From Paraburkholderia tuberum STM678 (lineage in GTDB: Bacteria; Pseudomonadota; Gammaproteobacteria; Burkholderiales; Burkholderiaceae), in assembly GCF_902833905.1 (NCBI RefSeq), contig NZ_CADFGP010000012.1, positions 62,001 through 126,000 of the forward strand: a stretch of DNA of 64,000 bases, in the 5' to 3' direction. Of the stretch, positions 43,794 to 51,390 are shown piece after piece (position 1 is the first letter of the stretch; each line of letters starts with the position of its first letter). Both the position numbers and the translations under genes were made by a program. The notes under the pieces are model-generated. The model did no database searches. It was given only the letters and a program-made list of their open reading frames with translations, and was not told where the DNA came from.

Positions 43794-44333
43794 TCAATTC
43801 TTCTGCGCGAGCAGCGCCTGAATCCTGGCTTCGGTCTGCGCATAGTCGCCTTCACCAAAGTGCGTGTAGACGATATGACCTTGCTTGTCGATCAGATAGA
43901 ACGCGGGCCAGTACTGGTTGTTATAGGCATTCCAGGTGGCGTACTGGTTGTCCTGCGCAACCGGATAGCTGATACCGAGCCGTTTCAGCGCGGTCTTCAC
44001 GTTGCCGGTGTCGCGTTCGAACGGATATTCCGGCGTATGCACGCCGATCACCGTGAGCCCCTGATCCTTGTACTTCTGGTTCCAGCTTTTTACGTAAGGC
44101 AGCGTGTTGGCGCAATTGATGCAGCTATAGGTCCAGAAGTCGACGAGTACCACTTTGCCGCGCAATTGCTGCAATTTGAGCGGCTCGCTATTGAGCCATT
44201 GCGTGATGCCTGTGAGCTCGGGTGCGGGCGAGCCGCTTTCCGGCGGCGCGGCGATGGCGACCGTACTCGTCGCGATCAACGCGCAGGCGGCAAACGCGGT
44301 GGACAGTGCGAAGGTTTTCAGGCGGGTAGTCAT
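43794..44333 (-). CDS. Periplasmic TlpA/DsbE-like thiol oxidoreductase
   Basis: A 179-residue exported thioredoxin-fold protein. Signal peptide ...STVAIA|APP. The active site is Y-S-C-I-N-C in F-W-T-Y-S-C, the W-T-Y form seen in DipZ C-terminal domains, with cis-Pro in Y-W-P-A-F. It starts one base after the CcdA stop (TGACATG), so the membrane reductant carrier and its periplasmic partner are cotranslated. In mycobacteria the two are fused as DipZ; here they are separate. Confidence 0.88.
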   Translation of the reverse strand: MTTRLKTFALSTAFAACALIATSTVAIAAPPESGSPAPELTGITQWLNSEPLKLQQLRGKVVLVDFWTYSCINCANTLPYVKSWNQKYKDQGLTVIGVHTPEYPFERDTGNVKTALKRLGISYPVAQDNQYATWNAYNNQYWPAFYLIDKQGHIVYTHFGEGDYAQTEARIQALLAQKN

Positions 44334-44334
44334 G

Positions 44335-45051
44335 TCAAAGTCCTTTGAGTGAAGGGAAAAGACCGGCGAGCCGCGCGTACAGCAGCACGTCGTACTGCAA
44401 ATAGATGGCGAGGGCGGTCAGCATCACCAGTACGCCGAATACCTGTTGCAGGCGCTCCGCGTGACGTGAGACCACACGGACATGACGCGTCACGTAATGT
44501 CCGCCGTAGATGATCGCGAGCATCGGAATCGCCGCGCCGATCGCATACAGCGTGAGCAGCAGAGCCGACCAACCGAGATCCTGAGCCTTCACGACGAGCA
44601 CCAGAATCGACGCGAGCACGGGGCCGGCGCAGGGCGTCCATACCGCGCCGAGCGACATGCCGAGCACGAAGCCGCCCGCGTTGCCGCTGCCGGGTTGCGT
44701 AGCTGGCGCAATGGCCGCGCCGATGCGCTCGAGCGGCCCTTGCAGTTGCGCGACGAGCCAGTCGTAAGGTCGCGGCCAGATACGCAGAAGCCCGGACAGT
44801 GCGAGCAACGCAATGCCGGTATTGCGCAGTACCTGTTGCGCGACGTGCACGGTGCTCGACACCGCGCCCAATAGCAGCGCGAAAGACGCGAAAGTCAGAA
44901 TGAAGCCGGCGACGATGAACAGTGGCCGCGTGCGGCTCGGTCGTTCGACGGAAGTGCCGAGCAGGATCGGCATCACCGGCAGCACGCAGGGAGAGGCAAT
45001 CGTCAGCAGCCCGGCGAGCAGGGCGAGCGGAGTTTCGAGAGTACTGTGCAT
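44335..45051 (-). CDS. CcdA/DsbD-like membrane electron carrier
   Basis: A 238-residue inner-membrane protein with six helices. The paired cysteines are in S-P-C-V-L-P-V (helix 1) and T-P-C-A-G-P (helix 4), the redox pair that carries electrons from cytosolic thioredoxin outward. It would feed the TlpA-like protein encoded next. Start 45051; the longer frame beginning at 45165 lacks hydrophobic continuity and overlaps a regulatory element. Confidence 0.88.
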   Translation of the reverse strand: MHSTLETPLALLAGLLTIASPCVLPVMPILLGTSVERPSRTRPLFIVAGFILTFASFALLLGAVSSTVHVAQQVLRNTGIALLALSGLLRIWPRPYDWLVAQLQGPLERIGAAIAPATQPGSGNAGGFVLGMSLGAVWTPCAGPVLASILVLVVKAQDLGWSALLLTLYAIGAAIPMLAIIYGGHYVTRHVRVVSRHAERLQQVFGVLVMLTALAIYLQYDVLLYARLAGLFPSLKGL

Positions 45052-45126
45052 GATGGGCGTTCCGTTGGCTGGGATGGCCGTATTGGAACGCCCGCACGTA
45101 TCTGGTTTATGTCGGGGATCAGGCGC

Positions 45127-45172
45127 GCTTGCAATGTAGTGTGTCTGCGTATGGCGCGGATACATTGCGACA
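45127..45172 (-). promoter_or_regulatory. Conserved 41-bp element upstream of the ccdA-tlpA operon
   Basis: Read on the minus strand it contains TCGCAATGTATC, then CATACGCAGACA and a terminal TTGCA. GCAATGTA and TACATTGC flank it as an inverted repeat. A closely similar copy (about 33 of 41 identical) lies at 47711-47752. Probably the binding site of a common regulator. Confidence 0.5.
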
Positions 45173-45231
45173 CAAATCGGTTGAGGAACCGATGCGCGCG
45201 GGGGCGAGGGCGGCGGTAGCCGAACGCTGGA

Positions 45232-46203
45232 TCAGCGCGCCCTGCGCTTACGCACCGCGGTTCCGGTCGCGGCTGCGACGCTATTTGCGCTGGACGTGGA
45301 GAACATCGGCATACGCTCCTCGATCCAGCGCAGCAATTCGAGAGGTCCCGGTGCGAGCGGCCGGCCGGTCTTGACGAGCACACGCGCCTGCGCGCCGGAA
45401 AACAGCGGATGCGCGATCGGTATCGTCGTCAATTCGCCGCTCGCGATTTCGCGGTAGGCAGCGAATTCGCCGATCAGCGTCATGAAGTTGTCGACCGTGA
45501 CGAAGCGCTTCAATGCGCTCAGTGAGTTGGTGGTCAGCGTCGCGGGAATCGACACGTTTTCGGCGAGCTCCGTCATCTTGACGACATGACCGATCCCAAA
45601 GGTGGGTGGCATCAACGCGAGCGGCCACGCGCGCAGGTCGTCGAGCGTCGCGGGTCGTTTGCGCTTCGCGAGCGGATGGTCGCTTCTTAGCAACAACACG
45701 ACCGGCTGCGGCGAACTCGCGCGATGCTCGAGGCGCGCATGAGGCGGCGGATTGTACGCAAGCCCGATATGCGCACGACTTTCGGCGACTTCTTCCTGGA
45801 TCGCGTCGACCGCGAGCATATCGAGGCCGATTTCGAGTTCTGGATATTGGACGCAGAATGGCGCGAGCACATCGTCGACCAGCGTATCGACGAAGCCTTC
45901 GCTGACCGCGAGCCGGATCTGCCCTCGCTGCAGGCCTTTCAACGCATGCAATTGATCTTCGAGCTTCTCCTGCTGCGAACGGTAGCCGCGCCAGAATTCG
46001 AGCAGATGCGTGGCCGCTTCGGTCGGCCTGACTCCGCGCGGCTGCCGCTCGAACAGCACCGCGCCGAGTTCGTCCTCGAGCAGCTTGATCTGCCGCGTGA
46101 TCACGGAGGGCGACGTATTGATGCTTTCGGCGGCGCCGCGGATGGTGCCGTGCGTGAGCACCTCGTTGAAGTAGCGAAGGCGTTGCTGGTTGATCTCGCG
46201 CAT
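45232..46203 (-). CDS. LysR-family transcriptional regulator
   Basis: A 323-residue regulator starting [20 protein letters not shown]. The winged helix shows [21 protein letters not shown] split across the recognition helix, [11 protein letters not shown]. The C-terminal effector domain is present at full length. It is divergent from the alpha/beta hydrolase gene and is preceded by a perfect LysR box. Confidence 0.88.
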   Translation of the reverse strand: MREINQQRLRYFNEVLTHGTIRGAAESINTSPSVITRQIKLLEDELGAVLFERQPRGVRPTEAATHLLEFWRGYRSQQEKLEDQLHALKGLQRGQIRLAVSEGFVDTLVDDVLAPFCVQYPELEIGLDMLAVDAIQEEVAESRAHIGLAYNPPPHARLEHRASSPQPVVLLLRSDHPLAKRKRPATLDDLRAWPLALMPPTFGIGHVVKMTELAENVSIPATLTTNSLSALKRFVTVDNFMTLIGEFAAYREIASGELTTIPIAHPLFSGAQARVLVKTGRPLAPGPLELLRWIEERMPMFSTSSANSVAAATGTAVRKRRAR

Positions 46204-46229
46204 GTGATTTGTCGATTGCAATTAATGTG

Positions 46230-46244
46230 TTGCCCATAAGGCAA
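46230..46244. promoter_or_regulatory. LysR-type T-N11-A box
   Basis: TTGCC (46230-46234) and GGCAA (46240-46244) around CATAA form a perfect interrupted palindrome that contains T-N11-A. It lies 27 bp upstream of the lysR start in the 304-bp divergent region, so self-control and control of the hydrolase gene are likely. Nothing else recognisable lies in that region. Confidence 0.6.
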
Positions 46245-46507
46245 CGATTTGTGAACTTAGTTGCTCTTGCTGATGAAGGCTTGCGCTGTCACTATCCATC
46301 TCAAGCGTCGCGACCGCGGTAAGCCAGTGGTTCAGTCGTCAAGGCATCTCCGGTTTCAGATTCGTTCTACCCGTCTCGTTCGATTCGTTTCAGATTGCCA
46401 TTGAAGTCTGCTCTGCCTGCACGGTGCCCGCATGCGGCTGTGCGCTATCGCGCGCGAGCGGACCCGATCAATTCCGTATCAAAGCCTTTGCTTGAAGGAG
46501 AACAACC

Positions 46508-47551
46508 ATGTCGGATCAGATCAATAGTCGCCGCCGCCGCTTTCTCGGAACGGCGGTTGCCGGTATCAGCCTGCTCGAATTGGGACTGAGCGGGCTCGCG
46601 CATGCGCAATCGGCCGACGCGGCCGGCAATGCGAAAGCGGGCGCGCGCGTGGCGTCGTTCGAGAAGATTCGCTCGATCAATGCGGGCACGCTGAACATCA
46701 GCTACGCGGAAGCGGGCCCGCAGAACGGACCGGTGGTCATTCTGCTGCATGGCTGGCCTTACGACATCTACAGCTTCGCCGAAGTGACGCCGTTGCTGAC
46801 GGCGGCCGGTTATCGCGTGATCGTGCCTTACCTGCGCGGCTACGGCGGCACGCGTTTTCTGTCGGCGGATACGCCGCGCAACGGTCAACAGGCGGTGGTC
46901 GCGGTCGACATCATCAACCTGATGGACGCGCTGAAAATCGACAAGGCCGTGCTCGGCGGCTTCGACTGGGGTGCGCGCACGGTGAACATCGTCGCCGCGC
47001 TGTGGCCGCAACGCGTGAAGGCGATGGTGTCGGTGAGCGGCTATCTGATCGGCAGCCAGGACGCGAACCGCGCGCCGTTGCCGCCGAAGGCCGAGCTGGC
47101 GTGGTGGTATCAGTTCTATTTCGCCACGGAGCGCGGCCGCGCGGGCTATGAAGCGAACCGTCATGACTTCAACAAGCTGATCTGGCATACCGCCTCGCCG
47201 AAATGGAATTTCGACGACGCCACGTTCGAGCGCTCCGCCGAATCGTTCAATAACCCGGACCATGTTGCCGTGGTGATTCACAACTATCGTTGGCGTCTGG
47301 GACTCGCGCAGGGCGAGCCGCAATACGACGAACTCGAAAAGCGCCTCGCCACCGGACCGACGATCGCGGTGCCGACCATCACACTCGAAGGCGATGCGAA
47401 CGGCGCCGCGCATCCCGAGCCCGCAGCATACGCGAAGAAGTTTACCGGCAAGTATCAGCACCGCAATATCAGTGGCGGCATCGGCCATAACCTGCCGCAG
47501 GAAGCGCCGAAAGCCTTTGCGGATGCGATTCTCGACGTCACCCGCCTTTGA
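46508..47551 (+). CDS. Exported alpha/beta hydrolase (epoxide hydrolase/haloalkane dehalogenase type)
   Basis: A 347-residue enzyme with a twin-arginine-like signal (S-R-R-R-R-F-L-G). Oxyanion motif H-G-W-P-Y-D, nucleophile Asp in G-G-F-D-W-G-A, and late His in G-G-I-G-H-N-L. An Asp nucleophile with H-G-W-P points to epoxide hydrolase or dehalogenase. AAGGAG precedes ATG 46508. Probably controlled by the divergent LysR protein. Confidence 0.85.
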   Translation: MSDQINSRRRRFLGTAVAGISLLELGLSGLAHAQSADAAGNAKAGARVASFEKIRSINAGTLNISYAEAGPQNGPVVILLHGWPYDIYSFAEVTPLLTAAGYRVIVPYLRGYGGTRFLSADTPRNGQQAVVAVDIINLMDALKIDKAVLGGFDWGARTVNIVAALWPQRVKAMVSVSGYLIGSQDANRAPLPPKAELAWWYQFYFATERGRAGYEANRHDFNKLIWHTASPKWNFDDATFERSAESFNNPDHVAVVIHNYRWRLGLAQGEPQYDELEKRLATGPTIAVPTITLEGDANGAAHPEPAAYAKKFTGKYQHRNISGGIGHNLPQEAPKAFADAILDVTRL

Positions 47552-47555
47552 TGGA

Positions 47556-47576
47556 GCCGGCGCGCGCCGGCTTTTT
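47556..47576 (+). terminator. First terminator after the hydrolase
   Basis: GCCGGCGCGCGCCGGC (47556-47571) is self-complementary and is followed by TTTTT. Confidence 0.8.
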
Positions 47577-47584
47577 CTGAACGG

Positions 47585-47622
47585 AACCCCAGCAGTCGAA
47601 CGTACGGCTGCTGGGGTTTTTT
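47585..47622 (+). terminator. Second, tandem terminator after the hydrolase
   Basis: AACCCCAGCAG (47585-47595) pairs with CTGCTGGGGTT (47608-47618), running into TTTTTT. Two terminators in a row are stacked here. Confidence 0.9.
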
Positions 47623-47710
47623 CATGAGCGGGCCATTTGCAACCCACCTGCAACCCGCACGACGCATGCGACGCCGGCCCTGCTCGGCAGGTTCGGAAGT
47701 GGGTTTTGGT

Positions 47711-47752
47711 ATCGCAATGTATCAACGGCATACGCAGACAAACACGCTTGCA
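47711..47752 (+). promoter_or_regulatory. Second copy of the conserved 41-bp element
   Basis: TCGCAATGTATC at 47712-47723, CATACGCAGACA at 47729-47740 and TTGCA at the end. It lies about 175 bp before the DUF4148 gene, in a 303-bp region where I find no convincing gene; a 33-codon frame there lacks a ribosome site. Confidence 0.45.
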
Positions 47753-47925
47753 GAAATGGGGGGTGACGAAAACATTGCAGATACGCTGGAGCGTTCTAAT
47801 GTCTTCACGCAAGGTTGATTCACAACGTTGCGTGAATCAGGCGGGACGTCACAGTGTATCCGCGTCGATGGCTTCGCGTCCCGCTCAATCCTTATCCCTG
47901 ATGGTTCGATACCCGGAGAAGACTC

Positions 47926-48285
47926 ATGAAACTCGTTCAATCGCTGATCGTCGCCGCACTCGTCGCCGTTCCCGTCGTTTCGTTCGCGCAAGCGCAACCG
48001 CAATCGCAACCGCAACAGGCACTCACACGTGCCGAAGTCCGCGCGGAACTGCTCCAGTTGGAAGAGGCCGGCTACAACCCGGCCAGCGACAACACGCAAT
48101 ACCCGCAGAACATCGAAGCGGCCGAGGCGCGCATCAGCGCGGGCCATGACGCGCCCGCCTACGGTGGCGTCGCGAACGGCAGTTCCGCTTCGGGCTCGCA
48201 CGCGCCGATGAAGCATGCGGCGGCGGATCGCGTGTACGACGGCTCCAACATCGTCGGCCTCGGTTCCATCTACGCGCATTCGTGA
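47926..48285 (+). CDS. DUF4148 exported protein
   Basis: A 119-residue protein with a signal peptide (MKLVQSLIVAALVAVPVVSF|AQA) and the DUF4148 core L-T-R-A-E-V-R-A-E-L-L-Q-L-E-E-A-G-Y then N-P-A-S-D-N-T-Q-Y-P-Q-N-I-E-A-A-E-A-R. Burkholderiaceae carry many paralogues of unknown function. GGAGAAG is the ribosome site. Possibly cotranscribed with the hydrolase 87 bp downstream. Confidence 0.88.
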   Translation: MKLVQSLIVAALVAVPVVSFAQAQPQSQPQQALTRAEVRAELLQLEEAGYNPASDNTQYPQNIEAAEARISAGHDAPAYGGVANGSSASGSHAPMKHAAADRVYDGSNIVGLGSIYAHS

Positions 48286-48372
48286 TCGATGCAAATGAGC
48301 AGGCCGTCCGCGTGCATCGGCTCACGTCGACGCGCGGACTCCTTGTTTAACTCACCTGTCGAGACAAAAACG

Positions 48373-49161
48373 ATGACCACGGTGCTGAAAAAAATTCTGG
48401 GTTCCGTTCTGTTGCTGGGCGGACTGTTCGCGTTGCAGGCCACGGAGTCCGCGCAGGCCGCGCCGTCCGATGACCTGAAGGGCAAGAACGTCGTTCTCGT
48501 ACACGGCGCTTTCGCTGACGGGTCCAGCTGGGACAAAGTGATCCCATTGCTCGAAGCGCGCGGCCTGCACGTGGTGGCCGTGCAGAATCCGCTGAGCTCG
48601 CTCGCCGACGACGTGGCGGCAACCCGGCGCGTGATCGCGCAGCAGAACGGGCCTGTGATTCTGGTCGGCCATTCATGGGGCGGCGTGGTGGTCAGCGAGG
48701 CCGGCAACGACGACAAGGTGAAGAGCCTCGTGTACGTCGCGGCATTTGCGCCGGACAACGGTCAGTCCATTGCCGACATCACGAAGGACCAACCAGCGCC
48801 AGTCTGGGCGAGCGAATTGCGCAAGGACTCGGCGGGTTATCTGACGCTATCGACCCAGGCGGTGCTGGACGACTTCGCGCAGGATCTGCCGCTGCCGCAA
48901 AAGCGCCTGATCGCGGCGACCCAGCAGCCTTGGGCCGCTGGCTGTATCGACGACAAGGTGACGAACGCCGCGTGGCATGGCAAGCCGTCGTACTTCGTGG
49001 TGTCGGGCCGCGACCGCATGATCGATCCGTCCTTGCAACTGGAGATGGCGAAACACATCGACGCGAAGATCACGCGCGTCGCCACCAGCCATGTCGCGAT
49101 GCTGAGCCAGCCGCAGGCCGTGGCCGACGCGATCATCGCCGCCTCACGGGCCGCGCATTGA
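48373..49161 (+). CDS. Exported alpha/beta hydrolase (serine esterase type)
   Basis: A 262-residue enzyme with a signal peptide ending near S-A-Q-A-A. Motifs: V-L-V-H-G-A-F-A-D-G, nucleophile elbow G-H-S-W-G-G, acid in S-G-R-D-R-M-I-D, and His in T-S-H-V-A-M. The pattern fits the RsbQ/EstC-like small esterase group. Start 48373; no clear ribosome site for any longer version. Substrate unknown. Confidence 0.85.
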   Translation: MTTVLKKILGSVLLLGGLFALQATESAQAAPSDDLKGKNVVLVHGAFADGSSWDKVIPLLEARGLHVVAVQNPLSSLADDVAATRRVIAQQNGPVILVGHSWGGVVVSEAGNDDKVKSLVYVAAFAPDNGQSIADITKDQPAPVWASELRKDSAGYLTLSTQAVLDDFAQDLPLPQKRLIAATQQPWAAGCIDDKVTNAAWHGKPSYFVVSGRDRMIDPSLQLEMAKHIDAKITRVATSHVAMLSQPQAVADAIIAASRAAH

Positions 49162-49260
49162 AGCGCGCGCAGTCTCGTCAATCAGATTGCGATTGACGGA
49201 ATGCTCTTCATGCAGCGCAGCGCGAACATCGAGCGGCTATGGCGAATGCCTGCGATCTTG

Positions 49261-49340
49261 TTTTTGCTGATCGAGCAATGCGACATAGCCGCGGATATAC
49301 CCTTCGTTTTCGAGGCTTCAGACAATGGAGATACGGCACG
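49261..49340 (-). pseudogene. Remnant of an Lrp/AsnC-family regulator
   Basis: On the minus strand, 19 codons encode SLENEGYIRGYVALLDQQK, matching the hinge after the Lrp helix-turn-helix (R-L-E-x-E-G-Y-I-x-G-Y-x-A-x-L-D). An in-frame TGA lies just before it, preceded by C-R-I-S-I-V. Neither the DNA-binding domain nor the effector domain remains. Lrp genes are usually divergent from lysE, whose remnant follows on the plus strand. Confidence 0.6.
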
Positions 49341-49401
49341 TTTGCGGCTTCACCGGTTCTGTCCCATCAGTACCTCGTCGAATGAAGCGCCTTGGTCGGC
49401 C

Positions 49402-49587
49402 AATCATCAGTACCTTTTGCTGGGCAGTACTTTTGCGCTGATATTCGCGTTGGGCGTGGCATCGGCGGCAATCTTCCCGCACCGTCTGCGTACGGTTCTA
49501 CAGCGGCCGACGCGGCTGCGCATCGTGAACCGTCTGATGGGGAGCTTGCTGGTAGGGATGGGCACGCTGATGGCGGCGGTACGCTGA
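49402..49587 (+). pseudogene. C-terminal remnant of a LysE/RhtB amino acid exporter
   Basis: 61 codons encode Y-L-L-L-G-S-T-F-A-L-I-F-A-L-G and then L-R-T-V-L-Q-R-P-T-R-L-R-I-V-N-R-L-M-G, ending S-L-L-V-G-M-G-T-L-M-A. The last two helices of LysE family proteins look like this (R-x-R-x-x-N-R-x-x-G-x-x-L-I-x-x-G). The preceding two thirds of the gene are absent; the frame to the left runs into unrelated sequence. Confidence 0.6.
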
Positions 49588-49654
49588 CCATGAAACGATC
49601 CGCATACCGCCGCCGCGGGAACAACGTCATCCTTATCGTCTGTACCGCGCGATA

Positions 49655-49729
49655 TCAATGGAAAATGAGGTACAGGATGATCAGTACGATCACTGGAACG
49701 CCGAGCAGCCAGCCAAGTAGGTAAGGCAT
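49655..49729 (-). CDS. 24-residue membrane miniprotein
   Basis: Encodes MPYLLGWLLGVPVIVLIILY followed by L-I-F-H, one single hydrophobic helix. AAGGAG lies eight bases before ATG 49729, an ideal ribosome site, and a sigma-54-type promoter lies 35 bp upstream. It resembles small one-helix proteins recurrent in Burkholderiaceae. Too short for most gene callers. Function unknown; a stress or membrane-protein regulatory role is possible. Confidence 0.65.
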   Translation of the reverse strand: MPYLLGWLLGVPVIVLIILYLIFH

Positions 49730-49774
49730 GATGTCATCTCCTTTCGTATTGGAGTTCGAATACGCAGGAGTTTT

Positions 49775-49790
49775 AGCAGGCAGCGTGCCT
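49775..49790 (-). promoter_or_regulatory. Sigma-54-type promoter of the 24-residue miniprotein
   Basis: On the minus strand AGGCACGCTGCCTGCT, with GG and GC separated by exactly 10 bases as in the -24/-12 consensus. The predicted start is near 49764, 35 bases before the ATG. Confidence 0.5.
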
Positions 49791-49807
49791 GGCTCGAAGA
49801 TGTCGAT

Positions 49808-49935
49808 CTATTCGAGCAATCGATCGACGGCCACGCCGATGGTCCGCGTATCGGCTTTAGCCATATCGATGCCATAGCCGATTCCGAACTCGCGCCGGTA
49901 ATAAGCGCGATCTGATTGGCCAGTAACTTTTCCAT
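49808..49935 (-). pseudogene. Frameshifted N-terminal fragment of an SDR dehydrogenase
   Basis: Starts MEKLLANQIALITGASS in one frame and continues G-I-G-Y-G-I-D-M-A-K-A-D-T-R-T-I-G-V-A-V-D in the next. Restoring a single G in TCGGAA (plus strand 49882-49888) would join them as G-A-S-S-G-I-G-Y-G, a perfect SDR cofactor loop. The repaired frame stops at 49808-49810 after 43 codons, so the gene is both shifted and truncated. Confidence 0.65.
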
Positions 49936-50040
49936 CAAGTGCTTCGGCAACGACGAAAAAGCGAAGCCGCCAACTACCGGCACGCGACATCGCGCGGATA
50001 GACGGCGGCCCGCCTCATGTTCCAGTCCACTACGCGTGGT

Positions 50041-50196
50041 CTATATCACACCGGCAACCAGCAGAACGATCACCACGATCAGTACGATGCCGAGTCCACC
50101 GGTCGGACCATAGCCCCACGATCGGCTGTGTGGCCACGCTGGAAATGCGCCGATCAGCAGCAGAATCAGCACGATTAGAAGAATGGTTCCTAGCAT
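50041..50196 (-). CDS. DUF3309 small membrane protein
   Basis: A 51-residue protein with two hydrophobic helices around a P-A-W-P-H-S-R-S-W-G-Y-G-P-T-G-G-L-G turn, the signature of DUF3309. GGAGG precedes ATG 50196. Function unknown; such proteins often accompany stress-response genes. It lies 227 bp from the peptide gene to its right and is not obviously linked to it. Confidence 0.85.
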   Translation of the reverse strand: MLGTILLIVLILLLIGAFPAWPHSRSWGYGPTGGLGIVLIVVIVLLVAGVI

Positions 50197-50354
50197 GTTA
50201 TGACCTCCGCCTGGTTGAGAGAGACCTGCTTTATCTACGTTGGCCACAAGGCCGCAGGGTAATCCCCAGGCAGCAAACCTTGTGCCCAAGGTCGATCCTT
50301 TAATCAGATCACCGGGGCGACGCGCGGCACGTGCGGAGATTCTCGAGCCAATTG

Positions 50355-50399
50355 AAACGGCACCTGTCGCGCTCAAAACCTGAGCCGGGTGCCGTTTTT
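50355..50399 (-). terminator. Terminator after peptide gene 1
   Basis: ACGGCACC (50357-50364) and GGTGCCGT (50388-50395) enclose a second stem, GCTCA/TGAGC. Minus-strand transcripts from the peptide gene run into it 25 bp past the stop. Confidence 0.65.
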
Positions 50400-50423
50400 C
50401 CAATTGCGGACACGTCGCGCGTC

Positions 50424-50630
50424 CTATAGATAGGTTCCGCTGATGCGGCCTTCGAAGATCGCGGTGTTGATGTCCCAATCGTCGACGGTACCCGTGCCGC
50501 CACCGTCCACCTTGACGACTACCGAGCGGCCGCCGCGCAGCGTCTTCATCTGTTCGGCGGTCAGCGTTTTCTCGTCGGATGGCTCGCCCGCGCCGGGCGG
50601 CAGGTCTTTGATGATCACAGTGGCTTTCAT
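50424..50630 (-). CDS. Double-glycine leader peptide 1
   Basis: A 68-residue precursor. Leader: I-I-K-D-L near the start, then a longer acidic linker and T-L-T-A-E-Q-M-K-T-L-R-G-G. The cargo (34 residues) is S-V-V-V-K-V-D-G-G-G-T-G-T and D-D-W-D-I-N-T-A-I-F-E-G-R. It is the most divergent of five relatives (this, 50977, 51391, 51785, 58157). AAGGAG lies seven bases before ATG 50630. It has its own sigma-54-type promoter. Probably cleaved after G-G and exported by a peptidase-ABC transporter not in the window. Confidence 0.7.
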   Translation of the reverse strand: MKATVIIKDLPPGAGEPSDEKTLTAEQMKTLRGGRSVVVKVDGGGTGTVDDWDINTAIFEGRISGTYL

Positions 50631-50685
50631 GGCATTTCTCCTTGACGTGGAAAGGCGAGCACAGTGCGGCGCCCGCATCGATTTC

Positions 50686-50701
50686 TGCAAGGCCTATGCC
50701 A
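50686..50701 (-). promoter_or_regulatory. Sigma-54-type promoter of peptide gene 1
   Basis: Minus-strand TGGCATAGGCCTTGCA, GG and GC 10 bases apart and T-T-G-C-A intact; the best match of the group. Predicted start near 50675, 45 bases before the ATG. The rest of the 346-bp gap to peptide gene 2 shows only the terminator at 50.92 kb. Confidence 0.65.
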
Positions 50702-50922
50702 ATGTGAGGGAACGTGCGCCGCAACATGGAGCGGGGGCCGCGATGCGAAGCCTGGCAAGGATCCGCGCGATAGCCGCGTTGAATCGCACTGAACACGATC
50801 GCGATTGCGCGTCGATGTGTTTGCGCGCGTCCCACGAGTCACGAGCGAATGGTTGGGGCGCAGCGCAGCGTCGCGCGCGGCGAACTCAGGCGTCCAACAC
50901 TCAATCGCAAGCGCAAACAGAA

Positions 50923-50949
50923 ACGGCACGCGCCATATGCGCGTGCCGT
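50923..50949 (-). terminator. Terminator after peptide gene 2
   Basis: ACGGCACGCGC (50923-50933) pairs with GCGCGTGCCGT (50939-50949); minus-strand reading continues into TTCTGTTT. It is 27 bp past the stop of peptide gene 2. Confidence 0.75.
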
Positions 50950-50976
50950 GATGGTGAAACGCCCCGGCGAGGAATG

Positions 50977-51195
50977 CTAGGGGCGCTGGCGTCTACGCGG
51001 CGAGGCTGCTTCCGCGATACGCAGATGCGCGGCCGGAAAGCCCGGCGGGTACTCGACGACGCGCATCGCGGCCGGCACCAGCGGCGCGGCGAGACTCGAG
51101 CGCGCGCCGACACGGGCGCCGCCGACGATCGCGGCCATCGCCTCGCGGTCCAGTTCGACGCTTTCGGTCAGATCCTTGATGCTCAGCTTGGCCAT
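50977..51195 (-). CDS. Double-glycine leader peptide 2
   Basis: A 72-residue precursor: L-S-I-K-D-L-T-E-S-V-E-L-D-R-E-A-M-A-A-I-V-G-G leader (starting at residue 4), then a basic 46-residue cargo with A-R-V-G-A-R-S-S-L and a tail R-R-R-Q-R-P. The leader matches the family closely, the cargo does not. It follows peptide gene 3 after 195 bp that contain a terminator-like hairpin. Confidence 0.7.
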   Translation of the reverse strand: MAKLSIKDLTESVELDREAMAAIVGGARVGARSSLAAPLVPAAMRVVEYPPGFPAAHLRIAEAASPRRRQRP

Positions 51196-51205
51196 GATGG
51201 CTCCA

Positions 51206-51249
51206 GAAAAACGCTCCGGCGGCCAGACCCGTTCGGGTGCCGGCCGCCG
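51206..51249 (-). terminator. Terminator/attenuator-like hairpin before peptide gene 2
   Basis: CGGCGGCC (51217-51224) pairs with GGCCGCCG (51242-51249), with an inner ACCCG/CGGGT stem. On the minus strand it is followed by GTTTTTC and then by the ribosome site of peptide gene 2. It could end the peptide 3 transcript or attenuate entry into peptide gene 2. Confidence 0.55.
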
Positions 51250-51390
51250 TGCTCGGAATGTGTTCGGCGTGTCATTCGTTGTGCTGCGGTCTCAACGCAC
51301 TATCAGTATAGGAAATCCATTCGCGGCGCGCATGGCCGTGGTGTTGCCGCGGCAGTGAAGGAACCCCCGGTCCCCCGCTGCTGCCCCGGC

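Noticed and set aside
47718..47818. 33-codon plus-strand frame beginning inside the conserved 41-bp element
   Set aside because: No ribosome site, and the initial codons are part of the repeated element.
49808..49990. 60-codon minus-strand frame as an intact small gene
   Set aside because: No ribosome site. Its second half is better explained as the shifted continuation of the SDR fragment.
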